Below, in pieces: positions 36,664 through 50,161 of a DNA stretch of 64,000 nucleotides; within the stretch, counting starts at the first letter, position 1, and each line of letters starts with the position of its first letter. A program made the translations under genes and the position numbers. This DNA comes from Struthidea cinerea. Lineage: Eukaryota; Chordata; Aves; Passeriformes; Corcoracidae. The stretch lies in assembly GCA_013397865.1 (NCBI GenBank), contig VZTI01003145.1, positions 186,001 to 250,000 of the forward strand. Reading direction: 5' to 3'. A model generated the notes under the pieces. That model did not search any database. It was not told where the DNA came from and was given only the letters and a program-made list of their open reading frames with translations.

Positions 36664-39600
36664 TACAATGACTCTGCTTTTAGGTAGGTTATATTCTTTT
36701 GGTATCATTAAGGATAAATTGCTGTTGTTTCTTCCCATGTCAGCCTACCACAATTATGTGACAGCACAGGATAGAAACTCACCTGTAGCACTTGCTAAGT
36801 CTTCAATGTTATGTGGCTCTTCTAAGCATCGATGTAAGTCTTGCTTCCTTGTGTTGCTTACATACACTCCAGGCACCTCCCTTCTGGAATATTGTGCCTG
36901 TTCTTGTTAAGAAGGGTTTTAGATTTGTTTATGTAGGAATCCAGAAGCATTAGTGTTAATTTGCAGTCCATGATCAAACACACCGGGTGTGACATTTTCA
37001 ATGATGTAGCTTTTTGTGTGTGTTTGATTTTTTGGAGTAGTTCTGCTGTGGCAAGAAAGCTGCCAATTTCGTCCTGCCAGAGGTTCCAATCTCTCTGTAC
37101 CTGCAGTCTGCTGTATGAATTCTTTATTTTATTTGTGAATGCTCTCCTGGTATCCAGAAGGGCAGCCTTGGCATGCAGATCAGGATTTTCTCAGAGTAAG
37201 GCATCTAGTGATGCATCAACCTCTCCAAGTCACCACAGTGCTTAACTCTCTGTGTGCAAACCTTTCTTATGTTGACACACATAAAAAGCTGCAGAAAAAC
37301 AGAGTGCAAGTGCAGGGGCTTATGATACCTTTGGGATAGCTTAAGACCTGTGCAAACTTCTCCAACACACTGCTCAGGAATCCAGTATCATGCTTGCTAC
37401 GTGCACCCTGGGAAAAGGCAAACAGATGTCCACTCGTGTAAACTAGAATTTAACAGCGAGTTGTGCCCTGCACGAAGTTGCCAGGTTTGCCTGTTGGGTT
37501 TGTGGTCTGACAGTTAAAAAGCCATCTTGTAATTGGGCTCGATGATGTGTCATGATTTTAATTACATTTTAAATATGGTATACTAACAGGGTCTAGTGCC
37601 ACTTGTGTGGAGGTGAGTGTTGAAAATAATGCATCCACCTGCAGTGTGCTGGGTTTCTGCCAGGGGCTCTTCCTTACAGTCAGACACAGAATCAAGATGC
37701 TAATGGAGATAGTATCAGTAGCAGGATGTGATGATCTTTTATCTCACCAGATATTGAAACAAAAGGCATCAAGCAATTCTGGGTCAGTTGTCACTGAAGA
37801 TCACTGAATACAGCAACTTACATTACCGCTTTTTCAGTTCCATTTTCAGTGTTCTGAATGTTGAACATCATGTGGCCGGGACCTGATCTCTCCTGGAAGA
37901 ATACAGGCTGGTCTGAGCCAGAGGGCTAGTCAATAACTAAGAATGTATAGTAAAACCCGGCCTGATTCTGTTTTGAGATCCCTCCTTGCCCTAAAGAATG
38001 GCACAACTAAAGCTAGCTGGTATGTTTTAGTGTCTGTATACAGGGAACTGCTTATGATATTGCCAGCTGCATAGGCTTCATAGGTCTAAAGATTTATCTG
38101 TAAGGTGTGTCAGCGAGATTAGCGTCTTGCAAAAAAATTCCCAGAGTTTTACAGTTGTATATTGTCATGGAATGTTGTTGCTCATTTGAAAGTTTTACAC
38201 CCCTTTCTGACATTCATCCTGTTCAGCAACATCGCGCTGTTTTCTCCTTGGACAACTAAGTTTTGAATTATCCTTTGCAGTTTTGGGGTTGTAAGATTCT
38301 GTAGGGTATTTCATATTCCCAGTGTTGTGTTTCACGCAAATGTAGCAACTTATCTGTAAGATGTGGATGTATTTTCTGCCCCTTTGTGCCCCTTTGATAG
38401 GTAAAGGGAACATGAATGCTAGTATTTGGAACAAATTAAGGGGAAAACCAAAACTCACTTCTAGAAAACAATTAGGTTTACAGTTGGATAATAAATATTA
38501 ATGGAGCTATATTTCTGTTTAAATTCAGCTATAATATATTTTTCCAAGATAAACTGCGGAAGAGGACAGAGGATACACAGAGGTCTGCTCAGGACACCGT
38601 ACACTGAAAGAACAACAAAAATCTGAGTGTGAAGAGTTAGGAACTGTTTCTGGTTTTGACTGCCTTTTTGTTCTACACTATAGATTGCAATATATATATG
38701 TATTAAAATGTACAATAGTTGTTTTCTCCTTTAATGTGCGAATAATCATATAAAATATTGATATCAGTATATAATGTCCATACATGAAATCCCATGCCTA
38801 CTTATCAAAGTATGTAGTAGTTACTGTTTTCTCCTTATACTGTAAAGGAAACACTGGGGTGATATAAGACTCCCTAAAAGTGGAATAAATGGAGATAGTT
38901 ATGTTCTCAGCATAGTCAGGTAACTTTGTACACACACCTGACTTGAAATGACCCAGCCAGTTGTTATTAGTTGATACTTTAGCAACTTGAAAGTCGGAGA
39001 ACATCAGGACTTAATTCTGCTTGGTTTCTGTAGAATATTGTGGAAGAAAGTAATTTTGGTCCATTTTTATTCTAGTCAGCTGCTGAAAATGTATACCTAT
39101 ATTCCATTTTTAAATGCAACACTTCATACACTTCCCCAAGCAGGTGATATGAACAAAGCCAACAATTTGGGATTTGCATATATCAAAAGCAAACAACCTT
39201 TTTGAAGCGTGTGACAAAATGCTATCAAAGAAATAGTATATGAGTGGGAGATAAAACTGCTTTTAATCCTCACGGTGGAGATTATTTGTGGACTTATTTT
39301 ACAAAGAAAGTGGAGAAGCAGCAAAGTCACTCGTGTATATCCTAACATTTAAGCAACAATTTGCAGGGTGGTGCTGACCGGCTTACGAAAACAGTTCTTC
39401 TGTTGGATTCTGCTGCTGGATCTATATATTTCCGGAGTCATTTTTTCCCTGATTCTTCACTTTTCATGTGTGGAGAGACTTTAACACAGGAATCAATTAA
39501 ACTGTTTGTGTAAGGAAGAGGTGCAGATTCAGGCACAGGACTACTTGGATCAGAATACGCTGATGTTGTACTGAGTAATTGTTTAGACTTTGATGGAGAA

Positions 39601-41865
39601 GGGTTCTTCTGGAGAAGTTTTGCATTTCTTTATTGGGGTCTTGGCTCATTCTTCCAGGCAAGATATTCATAGGTGAGACTTTCACCTGCCCTGAGGGATA
39701 CTGCCAACTGCTAAGCAGTGAGTTCTTGTTACTGTAGAAACTGCCTTGTCCTCAGCCAGCAATGCCGTGTTTGTGAGGCCAAGAGAGGCATCAGGCAAAA
39801 GATGACTTTCTAAGCTAGCAAAGGGGAGATCTTGGCCACAAACTGCAGGTTTGGCTTTGAGTGATAGGCTTTTTCAGAACTGCTTATGCATGTTGTTAAA
39901 TAGCTGCTGAATAAAATTCAGAAATATTCCTGAAATCCGGTCCCAGTACAGTGGACTGCTTTCACAGTCAAGTAACTGCAGTGGGGGGAGAAATTCACCC
40001 TGTTTTAGTCTCATCCCTGGCACAAGCTGGAAACAACTGCATGCTGTGCACTTCCACGGTCAGGAGTTGACTCACTCCTCCGTGCAGCTCTCCATCCAGG
40101 CACACATCCCAGGCTACCTCCCAGATCCATATCAAGGAAAGACCCGGGCAGAAGGAAAGGAGATCTGGGCTGACAGGCTGGTGGGAGCTGCAGTGAGCTC
40201 CAGCCACAGCCTGACCATGTGCTTGCTGGGGTCAGACCTGCAGCCTTGTTGTGGGAATTACAGAGCTTGGAGGTAACCAAAGGTATATTCAGGCTTTGAA
40301 ATTAGCTTTGCCTAAACCACTAAACCACTGGCATTTGTGCTGAGGCACTTGTGAAATGGTCAAAAAGGGGAGATGTCTTTGGGTATTTTGTCATTTAAGG
40401 GAGCTGCTTAGTCCGTTCTCCTCTCAGATGAGTGCAGTTCAACCAGTTTTGTTCTTTAGGGGATGCATTGTTTTGTGGACTGCTAATGTTTGTACATTTT
40501 TGAAAAAAAACTATTCCAGGATGAAAATGCTCACATAAATATGCATGTAAAAAGGAATAGCCTTGTTAAAAGAGAATAGGCTCCAGAAATTAAGAGTCAA
40601 GACATCCATCCTTCCTTAATAAAGGATAATTAATTCCCCTTATAGAATTTGGCTTCTAACTGATTATAAATGCGTTTTACTCTAAAGACTAATTTACCAA
40701 CTGGGTCAGTGGCTACAATACCATCCTCATCAGTTATATGATGGATAGAGGCACCTGACACTACGTTTGCTCTTTGAAAGGTTTCCAGCAGATTCCTTTG
40801 TCATTTTGAGACTGCATTCGATCCTTAGCTTTCAAAAACAATAAAACATGTAATGACTTTGTAGTTGCTAATGCTGCATATTTATCAAGAACAAAAAAAA
40901 ATAGTCTGTGCTGAAGCATAATGCTTTCATTTTTTGTTATTCAGAAGGGTACTAATATTTCCTCATCATATTTTATTAAAGTTAGTGTAAGGAAGAAGGG
41001 CCTGTGTGCAGAAAATCTGGGGTGAGCAGAGCATCCCATTGCTTTTTCTGGAATGTGGATGAGAATAGTATGTTTCTTTGCTTCTTCAGCTGTTTTGAAG
41101 GCAAAGTCTTACAGTGTGCAGTTTCAGAAAGGATACTAAACTGAGAATCTTTTGGGGGTAATAAAGAATAATTTTTACAGCTTTAATTATTTACAAAAGC
41201 TAATGCCTGCGCCGTGTGGCTCTGACTGTGGTTGAGCCAGGTATAAAGAGACATTTCACTAGCTTTCTACATGCAGTTGTCAGCGTAGGTTAATCCAGGC
41301 CTGACACAACCCTCAGATTCACTCTAGGGCCTCTCAGCACAGACTGCCCTTGTTATGAATGGTGTCAGGCAGTGTGATGGCTTTGTGTTCGTGATGTAAC
41401 ACCACCACTGCAGGTAGCAGAAGCTGCCACTTATTTTATTCTAGCTTGGGAGCCTGAAGCACATTTTAAAAAAAAACAAATCCAAAAAAGAACCTCAACA
41501 AACCCACAAACAAACAACATAAAAACAGAAAGATAAGCATTTTTTCTTTCTAAAATTGTTTTATGGGTGTATCAGCTGTCATTCATAAGTGAAAGCTTAG
41601 ACCGTTCACGTTCACAGACTTTATCAGTTATAAACTAGTTTTTGCAAAACCAGGTAAGTCCCCAGTGAATTAATTGTGTCGTGCTGAGGTAAGCCATTAA
41701 ATGATGTAACAATATAATGTGTTGAAATTACCAGGGTACATTTCAGGAAAGCTTAAGGCTGCTTCTTTCTTGAAGGTACTGATTTGTTCTGTGATTTTAT
41801 TTTTGGGTGATTGCAACTGTATAATATTTGTAATACAGACAGACTATAGAGCAAGGTTACATAAC
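36664..41865. other. Noncoding sequence
   Basis: No supportable gene. The stretch 40000-40280 is somewhat GC-rich with overlapping frames on both strands but no recognisable product. An A-rich low-complexity stretch with C spacers lies at about 41465-41530. Confidence 0.5.
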
Positions 41866-42252
41866 TGTTGTGGTTTAGGAATGGTATTCCCCGATTTATG
41901 TTTGCACCAAAGCACTCCAAACCAGGTGCTGCTCGCTCACTCCCCCATCCCCTTTCCCCCTCCCCTGCAGCAGGCTGGAGAGGAGAATTGTAGGCACAAA
42001 AGGCAAAGATTATGGCTTGAGATAAGAACAGTTTACTGGAAACAGCAATGGAATAAGCAAACAAACAATAACAGCTACAATTTTGATAACAGAAGGAACC
42101 GATGTTCCCTGACTTCTCCTTTCACCATGCTCAACCACCCCTTCCCCTGTCCCCAGAAAATGGCCTGAGGTTGTTCAAAATACCCTCTGTGCCTAAGCAT
42201 GTCCCTCCTGGCTACTGCAAAAATTAACCCTGTTGTGGCCAGAACCATGACA
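41866..42252 (-). mobile_element. ERVL-type LTR, minus strand
   Basis: Read on the - strand the element runs from TGTCATGGTTCTGG (42252) to CCTAAACCACAACA (41866), 387 bp, with TG...CA ends. Its R/U5 half parallels the two + strand ERVL LTRs: CAGTAAACTGTTCTTATCTC matches their ATTAAACTG...TTATCTCAA segment, followed by a poly-purine stretch and GAGTGAGCGAGCAGC. The polyadenylation signal is the variant AGTAAA (42032-42037). The U3 half differs from the other two LTRs, so it belongs to a related but distinct subfamily. No matching 5-bp flanking duplication is visible, so it may not be a simple solo LTR. Confidence 0.75.
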
Positions 42253-42870
42253 TTATGCACTCCTTATTCTATACTATTTGCTTCATGCCCAAATAAATAT
42301 ACCTTCCAGGTATATTTATATATACATATGTACACAAGCACAGGTAACATTTCCACAGTCAATGGCTGTCCCTCCAAGATTTCTCTTGAGTTCATTGAGT
42401 CCATGACTGGGTTCTGTCCATCCTAGTGGTCTTCCAGGGCAGGAGGGATGGTGTGGTGTCAGCTGGTTGCTGCATCAGGAGCTTATGACTGGTTTATCTG
42501 GATCAGTCCATACACCTTGTCCGTGGTAGTTATGGCAGACAGTGGCAGTGTCATTCAGCATCCTTTGTGTCCCTGACTCCAGAATCCCAGGTGTTTCCCT
42601 GGAGTGTCTTTGGGTACTATTTGCCAGAGACCCCGGGAAGGAAGGACCAGGAAGGACGATTCTCCCTGGCTGCAGCCTAAAGCACGTTTTTTGCATCTTG
42701 TCCTGTCCTGAATGGTTCAAGGGCTGCTGCATGAAAAATCTCCTCTTTGATTTGTTCAAAAGTGGAGCAGGGCACCTCATTCCCCACAAGAGCTTATCTG
42801 TTGTTTGTTAACTGGTCAGATGACCCAGACAGGACAAGCTGCCTTGTAGTGGGTCATTTTGGTGCCATGG
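42253..42870 (-). mobile_element. Possible ERVL internal 3' sequence next to the LTR
   Basis: On the - strand the sequence entering the LTR contains a purine-rich AATAAGGAGTG (about 42257-42275). That is plausible as a decayed polypurine tract in front of a 3' LTR. Further upstream, words such as GGACAGAACCCAGTCATGG seem familiar from avian retroviral elements. The - strand frame at 42475-42789 (104 codons) would lie in this internal region, but I cannot align it to a known retroviral protein. If correct, this is a 5'-truncated proviral remnant with no functional gene. Confidence 0.35.
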
Positions 42871-45800
42871 GGTTAACATTGGTCTCCCAACTGCCAGTAA
42901 ACATCTTACTGTTGAAGTGAGATCTGGCAGGATAAGCCAGTCTTTTGTCCAACATCCACTCACTTTACAAATTATAAAAGCCACACCAAACTTTCACAAA
43001 GCAGAAATCTTCTGTACATTTCCCTGGAAATGTGTGGAATTTCTCCTGTGAGCAGGAATGCCTGTTTTGCAGTTCCTCCCCAGGGGTTAAGGGAAGGAAT
43101 CTGTGCACATTACCGTCATTTTGGTGAGAAGTTACATTTGACTCCCAATCAATACTTTCTTTTGCTACCTTTAATATGGGTATCTTAATATAGTGCACTG
43201 GTTTGTGCTATGCTGTAATCTACTAGTAGTGCTTCTGGTGCAAAGATTATGCAATAGTAACATCCTCGAGTTGATAGACTTGATGGAACAAATTTTAAAG
43301 TCATGCTCTTCTGGAAAGTGGAGGGGTTCTGCTAAGCTGCTGGAATATGATTTTTCCATTTGAAAATCACTGTTAAGTTTCTGCCCTTAATCCATATGAT
43401 GTAAGTTAAGTTGCCCTTACCAGTGATGCAGTGTATAATTTCAGCTGTCTAATCATTTTTCATCTACACTTCTTGCGTGCCACTTTTTACAGAGGACTTC
43501 AGACAAAAGAGCGTGAGGATTATGTAATGTTTATACTTAACTTGAGAGGCCTTTTCAGTTCATGACCAGGTATCTGGGACTCAAATGGCATAATCATTGC
43601 CATTGGTATTCCCACTGCTGCTGGTTTATCTTCTAATTTTATTTTTTAACTGATGGAAGGAACTTGCTCAAAATATCTGTATCTGTCTTTTGACTGATTT
43701 GTCCTACTTGATTAAACAGAGTTTTCACATCAGCTGAGATTTCTAGAATGCAGCTGGTTGCCCAAAACTCCCTGTGGGATCAGTGAAAAACATTAGGCCT
43801 GTACCATGCCATGAGCCATCTTTATTTGAGGTATTAGTTCTGTGGTTAAATGAACCTTGAAATACAGTCTTTTTTCTCTCATCTGGTGGCCACAAAGAGA
43901 ACACAGGGAGATTAACCAAGATGTATCTACAGATTAGAGTCTGAAGCTAGGCCTAGACTTCACCTCCAACACCATCCAAGCTTCTGCCATATTGGTGCAG
44001 TGCTTTGATTTTCAGGATCTGTGCATTGTCTTTCCATGAATCTTAGATGGAGGCTGTTAAACAAAATCTTTCTTCCTGGGTTAGAAAAAAATTCATAGAT
44101 TAGAATACAAAAACATCAGTTAGGTTAGAAAATATTTTATCCCAACCCAAAATATTACTGTTGCTTAGGATGATTAGTAATAATAATACATGTCAAATGA
44201 TAGCATGGACCTTTGCTTTCTTTTTTTGCATCTGAACTTGCAAATCATCTATGGAACGTAGCACTTTCTGAAAATATGTTCCATGTCTTCTAGAAGATGC
44301 AAAACAAGAACATCACATTTGATGAGCTGGGCAAATGGATTCTCTTGGATTACTTATTAAGGGAAGAATTATGCTTGATTTGTAGGTTTACTTATAAATT
44401 AATGAATGGCCTCAGCACTTTTATATTGTTTTTTACCACAAAAGAATGATGCTTTAGAGGTGGACTACTTCCCATTACAGTAAGACAAAATGGGGCAAAC
44501 AATATTACAGGATAAAACTGCGTTGGTGAGGAACTCATGGAAACAGCCCTTAATTTCCACACGGGTACAGCCAGGAAAAACCTATCAAATGTACAAAGGA
44601 TGCCCCAGAATACCATTCTGTTCAGATCAATATAGGTTGTCATAACTTCTGAGCTCTTCAAATTAAACTCTGTGCTTTGTCATTTACAGTGTGGTGTTGT
44701 GTAGTATAATTCAAAATGAGAGGAGTTTATATGTTTGTCATTCAAACCTAGCTATGAAAACATATGCCTGTTTCAATCTCTAAAGGCTTCCTTTAAGAAG
44801 TTCATGACTTGCCTAAAATTCTAATATGAATTTTATAAACTGAGTTTGTGTGTGTATTTGTATGTACAAATACCTGGCAAACTGTGGAACAATCTTGTAA
44901 TCTAAACTGACCTTTAGCTGCTTTGCCTAGTGCCCTGAAGCACCGGTCCTGCTCATTATTGCTGTTTGACATTTTAAAAATAGCCTGAGAACTGAACAGG
45001 TAAATGACAATTAGATGACTGATGATACAAAATCAAATTTTGTGATTCATTATGAGAAGTGAAGTTCAATTTCAAGGATTTTTTTTAAGAAAATAACAAT
45101 CAGGCTTTTACAAGATAAAATTGTCACTTGTGTATCTGACAAAACCAGACATCTCTGATTTTAGTAGTCTATCACGAAAGATATTCTGGATAATCCAAGA
45201 AATGGAAAAAATTGACTGTTAAATTTTATTTCCGGTAACTGCAGCTTGACTATCGATACAATTTTATTTATCTTATTAAATGTAGTTTAATGGTCGTGAC
45301 TTAAAAACACCTACCAGTGTGTGTGTGTGTACAGAAATCCACAGGCATGGATGCATAGGAATTCCCTGCAGTGCTCCAGACACCTCTGTATAAAATGTTA
45401 CATATTGCTGCACTGCTTGTAAATGCCTGCGAGTGCAATGGTTGTGTTGGAGCTTGAGATCATATATCCTCCCTCCACAGATAACATAAATAACCTACGT
45501 GCACATATGTGTGCTGTGCTGTTAAAAGCACATTCCTGAGGCTGCAAAGTCAACGCACTCAGATTTATGAGGAGTTAAAATGGAGGCTGCCTGGACAGCC
45601 TAAACCTACTCCATATGTGCATGTGGTGTGATACACTTTTGTGGGAATACAGGCCACTGCTGTCTCTTGTCTCAGCAATCCCCTGTGATGAGAAAGGATT
45701 GTATATTCTTTTAGTTTAAAAAAAAAAAAAATATATAAAATTCCTTTGTTATATTTTTTCCAGAAGAGCGCTTGACCTGCACGTTGATAGTTGCTTCTGT

Positions 45801-46429
45801 CATGTCTTATTCTTAAGACAATTTTTAATTTACTTACTGACGTTTTTGGCCAACTTCAGTATAGTTTCAGAGTTCTTCACATGCAATAATTAATGTGGTG
45901 TCCCAGTTTAGTGTTATATTTTACCTCAGTGCTTCTGCAATTCAGACAATAGAATCAGGAAATGAAGTAGAAACAAAGCTGGGGATACACAGTTAATGCA
46001 CATCTATGGGAAGTTAATCTCTAATGGGTTGTCAGGGCATGTCCTCAATAGTTGTAGTATTAAACTGTGTTTTCCGTTTTTTTAGTCCACTGTGATTTTT
46101 CTTTTAGTGAATTTTGATGGTGATTTGTAAGGATATGATGTAGTCCTGCTGTGATAACCATCTCCTTGAGAAGTGCGAAGTGACCATGAAACAGAAACGA
46201 AGAATCCCAGAGTCCGGTTCTCAATTTTGGAAGACATTTCTCATCTACTTTTGCTGTCACCTGACAGCATTATGGAAGAATATGGGTCACGTTGTCTTTG
46301 CTGTATCAGAGCACTTATACCCACAGCTATAACTGAGGATAAAGAGAGACCTTTTGGATTGCCTCGCTAACCATGTTGAAGCAGTAGAGTCTGTCATAAC
46401 ACATTATGATGATATAATTTGAGCAAGGT
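42871..46429. other. Noncoding sequence
   Basis: No supportable gene. A (GT)7 run lies at 45317-45330. Short A-runs near 45718-45731 and TATATA near 45732 reflect base composition only. The stretch 46190-46400 has a 48-codon ATG frame without recognisable features. Confidence 0.5.
45317..45330. repeat. (GT)7 microsatellite
   Basis: Seven uninterrupted GT dinucleotides. Confidence 0.9.
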
Positions 46430-46801
46430 ACCTACAAAAGGCTGAAATGCTCAGGGGACACCTTATCACTCTCTACAGCTCCCTGAAAGGAGGTTGTAAC
46501 CAGGTGAAGGTTGGTCTCTTCTCCCAGACAACCAATGACAGGACAAGAGGACACAGCCTTAAGCTGCACCAGGAGAGTTTAGGTGGGACATTAGGAGGAA
46601 TTTCTTCACAGAAGACTGGGCATTGGAATGGACTGCCCAGGAAGTGGTGGAGTCACGGTCCCTGGAGGTGTCTAAGAAAAGTCTGGATGTAGCATTTGGT
46701 GCCATGGTCTAGTTGAAAAGGTGTGTTAGGTGGTGTTAGGTTGGACTCGATGAGCTCAAAGATTTTTTTGAACCTAGCTGATTCTGTGATTTTGTGATTC
46801 T
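46430..46801 (+). mobile_element. CR1 LINE 3' end, best preserved copy
   Basis: About 370 bp follow the CR1 3' region in order: GGGGACACCTTATCACTCTC, then CCTGAAAGGAGGTTGTA, GGTCTCTTCTCCCAGAC, TTAGGAGGAATTTCTTCACAG, GGACTGCCCAGGAAGTGGTGG and GGTTGGACTCGATGAGCTC. It ends with the terminal repeat GATTCTGTGATTTTGTGATTC. CR1 copies are typically 5'-truncated by incomplete reverse transcription, and this one retains only the 3' untranslated portion and no reverse transcriptase. The 81-codon frame inside it (46447-46692) is a CR1 shadow. Confidence 0.95.
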
Positions 46802-47075
46802 GCATTTGCTTGCAGACCAGTTGGCTAAGATTATCCTGTGGCTTATGATGTTGCTATAAAGTATAGAAATTATCTCTAATTACTACTAGAAACACACACA
46901 CACAAAAGTAAGGCCAAAAAGTCTCCATTTGCCCATGCTTTCTAAGTTTTTTATCTGGCGTCAACCGTTACCTGCATATTAATTACATACTTTTTACATT
47001 GTGTATAAAAATTTTTTTTTTACATTTTCAAGATGAAACTTCTCATTATGTTCATAAAAATTCTGAGTATTAAAC

Positions 47076-47644
47076 TGTGTTTGTTTTGGCTGGGAGATAG
47101 TTCATTTTCTTCAGAGTGGCTGCTGTGGGGCTGTGTTTTGGATTTGTGCTGAACACAAGATTGATAATAAAGGGATGTTTTTGTTATTGCTGAGCTGTGC
47201 CTGAACAAGAATCAAGCCTTTTCACCTCACCCCAGCATTGGGAAGTCTGGGGGTGCACAAGACACTGGGAAGGGGAAGCAGATGGGGCAGCTGACCCAAG
47301 GGATATTCAAGACCATACGGTGTCATTCAGCATTTAAAACTAGGGGGAAGATTGGCTGGGGGGCCACTGCTCAGGGACTGACTGGGCATCGGGTTGGTGG
47401 TGGTGAGCAATTCTCTATTTGCTTGGTTTGTTTTATTTTCCTTTTATTGCATTTTGTTATTATTAGTATTTTATTTCAATTATTAAGCTACCGTTATCTC
47501 AAACCATGAGTTTTCTTACTTTTCACTCTTCCAAATCTCTTCTCTACTCCCCCCACCTTCCTCCCCCTCCAATCCTTTTGTGGGTGGGGGACTGATCAAG
47601 TGGCTGCGTGGGGCTTAGTTGCTGGCTGGGGTTAAACCATGACA
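47076..47644 (+). mobile_element. Solo LTR, ERVL type, older copy
   Basis: 569 bp from TGTGTTTGTTTTGGC to AAACCATGACA. It is collinear with the LTR at 59839-60436: GGGCTGTGTTTTGGATTTGTG, then GAACACAAGATTGATAATA, GATGTTTTTGTTATTGCTGAG, CAGCTGACCC, TTATCTCAAACCATGAG and GCTGGCTGGGGTTAAACC. Its TATA region reads CATTTAAAAC instead of ATATAAAG, and its polyadenylation signal reads ATTAAG instead of ATTAAA, so both regulatory sites have decayed. No matching 5-bp flanking duplication remains. These points, with divergence from the second copy, indicate an older insertion. Confidence 0.88.
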
Positions 47645-50161
47645 GTCCTTTTTGGTACTCTGCGTCGAAGGGTTTGAGATAATAACAGATTCAGCAGAGC
47701 GTATTAGAAGGGATTTTTGTCTGTTAACGATTTCAGGTCACAATATTGATTCATCTGTTCTCAATGTTTATTAGGTCTGCATTGTGCTTGGGTATTTTGC
47801 TGTACTGTACACGTTAAAGATTGCTGTTGGGTTTTGCAGTTTGCTGCGCTCTGTAGTTGTTAGTGATGTTTTGCCTGAGAAATTTGTTTTTAAAATACTG
47901 ACCTCAAGCTTACTCTGGTATTTGGGCTCTGTACTGAATCCATTAGTGTACTTCCAATACTGTCTCATGGAAACAATTAAAAAATACTTCTGCCTCTGAG
48001 AAGTTTTTGTGGAGGAAATACAGAATGATACCTTTGCTACCTTCTCTTATCTTCTCTCCCTTATCATAATAACTTCTCAGTATCTTGAAGATTCTTGGGT
48101 AGTTATAGTACTAACTTTGATATTTCTTAGACAAAATCCAAGCAACATTCCTAACATTAACAAGTAATTTAGGAATGTGACCCAGACCACACAAGAGTAT
48201 GGTCCATATGACTTGTAGGCAAATACGGGAAGGTATCTAAAAAATTTCCCATCTCCAAAGGTCTGGAACTTCATTTCCAAACAACTACAAGATCCTGATT
48301 AAATGATAAGGTGTTTGAAAAAAAAAATATTCTGTGGCTAGTCCAAAGAGGCAGAATTTACCATGTTGTGTAGGACCCTGGCCAGCATCTACAAAACACT
48401 TCTCAGTGTTATGCAAACATAAAATACACTCACCACAGACCATATGGTCTTACCCAGGTCTTCACTGACACTAGTTCCAATGTATTTCTGAGTTAGAGTT
48501 GTGCAATAATACTCAACATGGTTTTTATTAAACCATAGCTGACTTGTAAGTCATTATTAAACCATCTCCCAACAGACTGGAGTTTGAAAGCATGTGAAGA
48601 CATTCTTCTTTTCTCCTGTGCGGTCACAAAGAAGAGGCTGTTTGCTGGTGTCAGGCAGGTTCTGTGGAAAAACTTAACTCCAGAAGTAACTCTTTGCAGG
48701 TGTAACCATGAAGCTAAACCACATCTTCATCTGTGAGCATGGTCTTGTGCAGAGGAGACAGAAGGCTTGGAGAACAGAAGGCTTATAATTCCTCAGAGGC
48801 CTAAAGCCTCTTTCATATAAATTTTCAAGTGTACCTCAGTTAGACCATCAATCTACCCAAGCTAGTACCACTCAAATAACTTCTCTTTTCAGTTTTGGCA
48901 AGTAGGGGAGAAAAAAGTAATAACCAAGAGTATGAATAACAAGAAGCACTAGAGCGACCACAGTTAGTGTGCTAAAATACATCAGGGACTGCAGTTCACT
49001 AAAGTTGTTGAGAACTTGACAGAATTTTGAGAAATGAGGTGTAAAAAAATATTTGGAGGGCTAAAATGAACTTCTCAAAGTCTTTTTTTTTATATGAATA
49101 TATATGCTATTTAGTGGTGTCTTTTCTCTAAAGATGCAGTAAGATAACATGAGAGCAACTTGAAGCCTGAAGAACTGTTTGGTTTTGTTACTCAAGTAGT
49201 ACACTTCTGATAGATAAAAATAACCTTGGAATATCTTAGAGAATAATGCAATGCATTCTGGGTCGCTCTCATGCTTAGATAAAGGATAGGGAGCTACTTA
49301 TTTGGGTCTCCTTAGCTCTCGAGGGTTGACACAGCTGAAATTCTGTATTTCAGAAGTGCTGCTGCACTCCTTAAGTATAACCAGTTAAGGAATTCTAAAG
49401 AAAAAAATGGGCTTCTGGTGCACTGACTTTTGCATTCCAGTAGCAGTCAGCGTGTATCAAACTGATATGTGACTTCCTCACAGAAAAGATTATGGCCAGA
49501 TATATCTACTGTATCTAAATTTTAATGCTGCTGTTTATACTTTGATTGTAAATTTGTCCTTCTGAACATGGATGTCTATAACATCATCGGTCGGTCTGTG
49601 GGAAAACTGGTAACCTCCCTCTGCTCACTGCCCTTGTGTTTCCATAATGCCGACATGTAGGAAACACATTCTCTGAAGCAGGTGTTGAACCTAGTTCTGC
49701 TTCATGTTTGGAATGTGTGTGTGTATTCGTTTTCTTCTTTCTACATGCTATACAGAAATATGCCACTAACAAGACATTTATTGTGCATTCCACCTGCTGT
49801 CACTTTGTTAGTTTCTATACTTCCATTACTGCTGCGATTAATTACAAATCAAGTCTTCTAAATGTGTATTAAGCATTATAAGGATGAAGTATACCTTTGT
49901 TTTCAGTTTACAATACTCCTTGCTTCATCTGTTTGGGCTCACTCCAGACATAACAAACTATTATGGATGAGCAATTACATACAGTACAGGTTTACTGGTT
50001 ACTTATAAAAGTATCTGTCAGATGACTAATTATCTATAAACAACATATTTATCAGAGGGAGCTCCAATGGCAGCTCAGAGAAGACAAATATAGTCAGCCT
50101 CTTAATTTTCTTTTTTCTTGATGAAAATTTCTTGTACTCACTTTAAAATCTGTTTTCCTCA
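47645..50161. other. Noncoding sequence
   Basis: No gene or repeat family recognised. T-runs occur near 49083-49090. Confidence 0.5.

Noticed and set aside
41719..42168. 149-codon + strand frame
   Set aside because: It runs antisense through the minus-strand ERVL-type LTR and has no recognisable product.
46447..46692. 81-codon + strand frame
   Set aside because: It lies entirely in the CR1 3' untranslated region, which does not encode protein.
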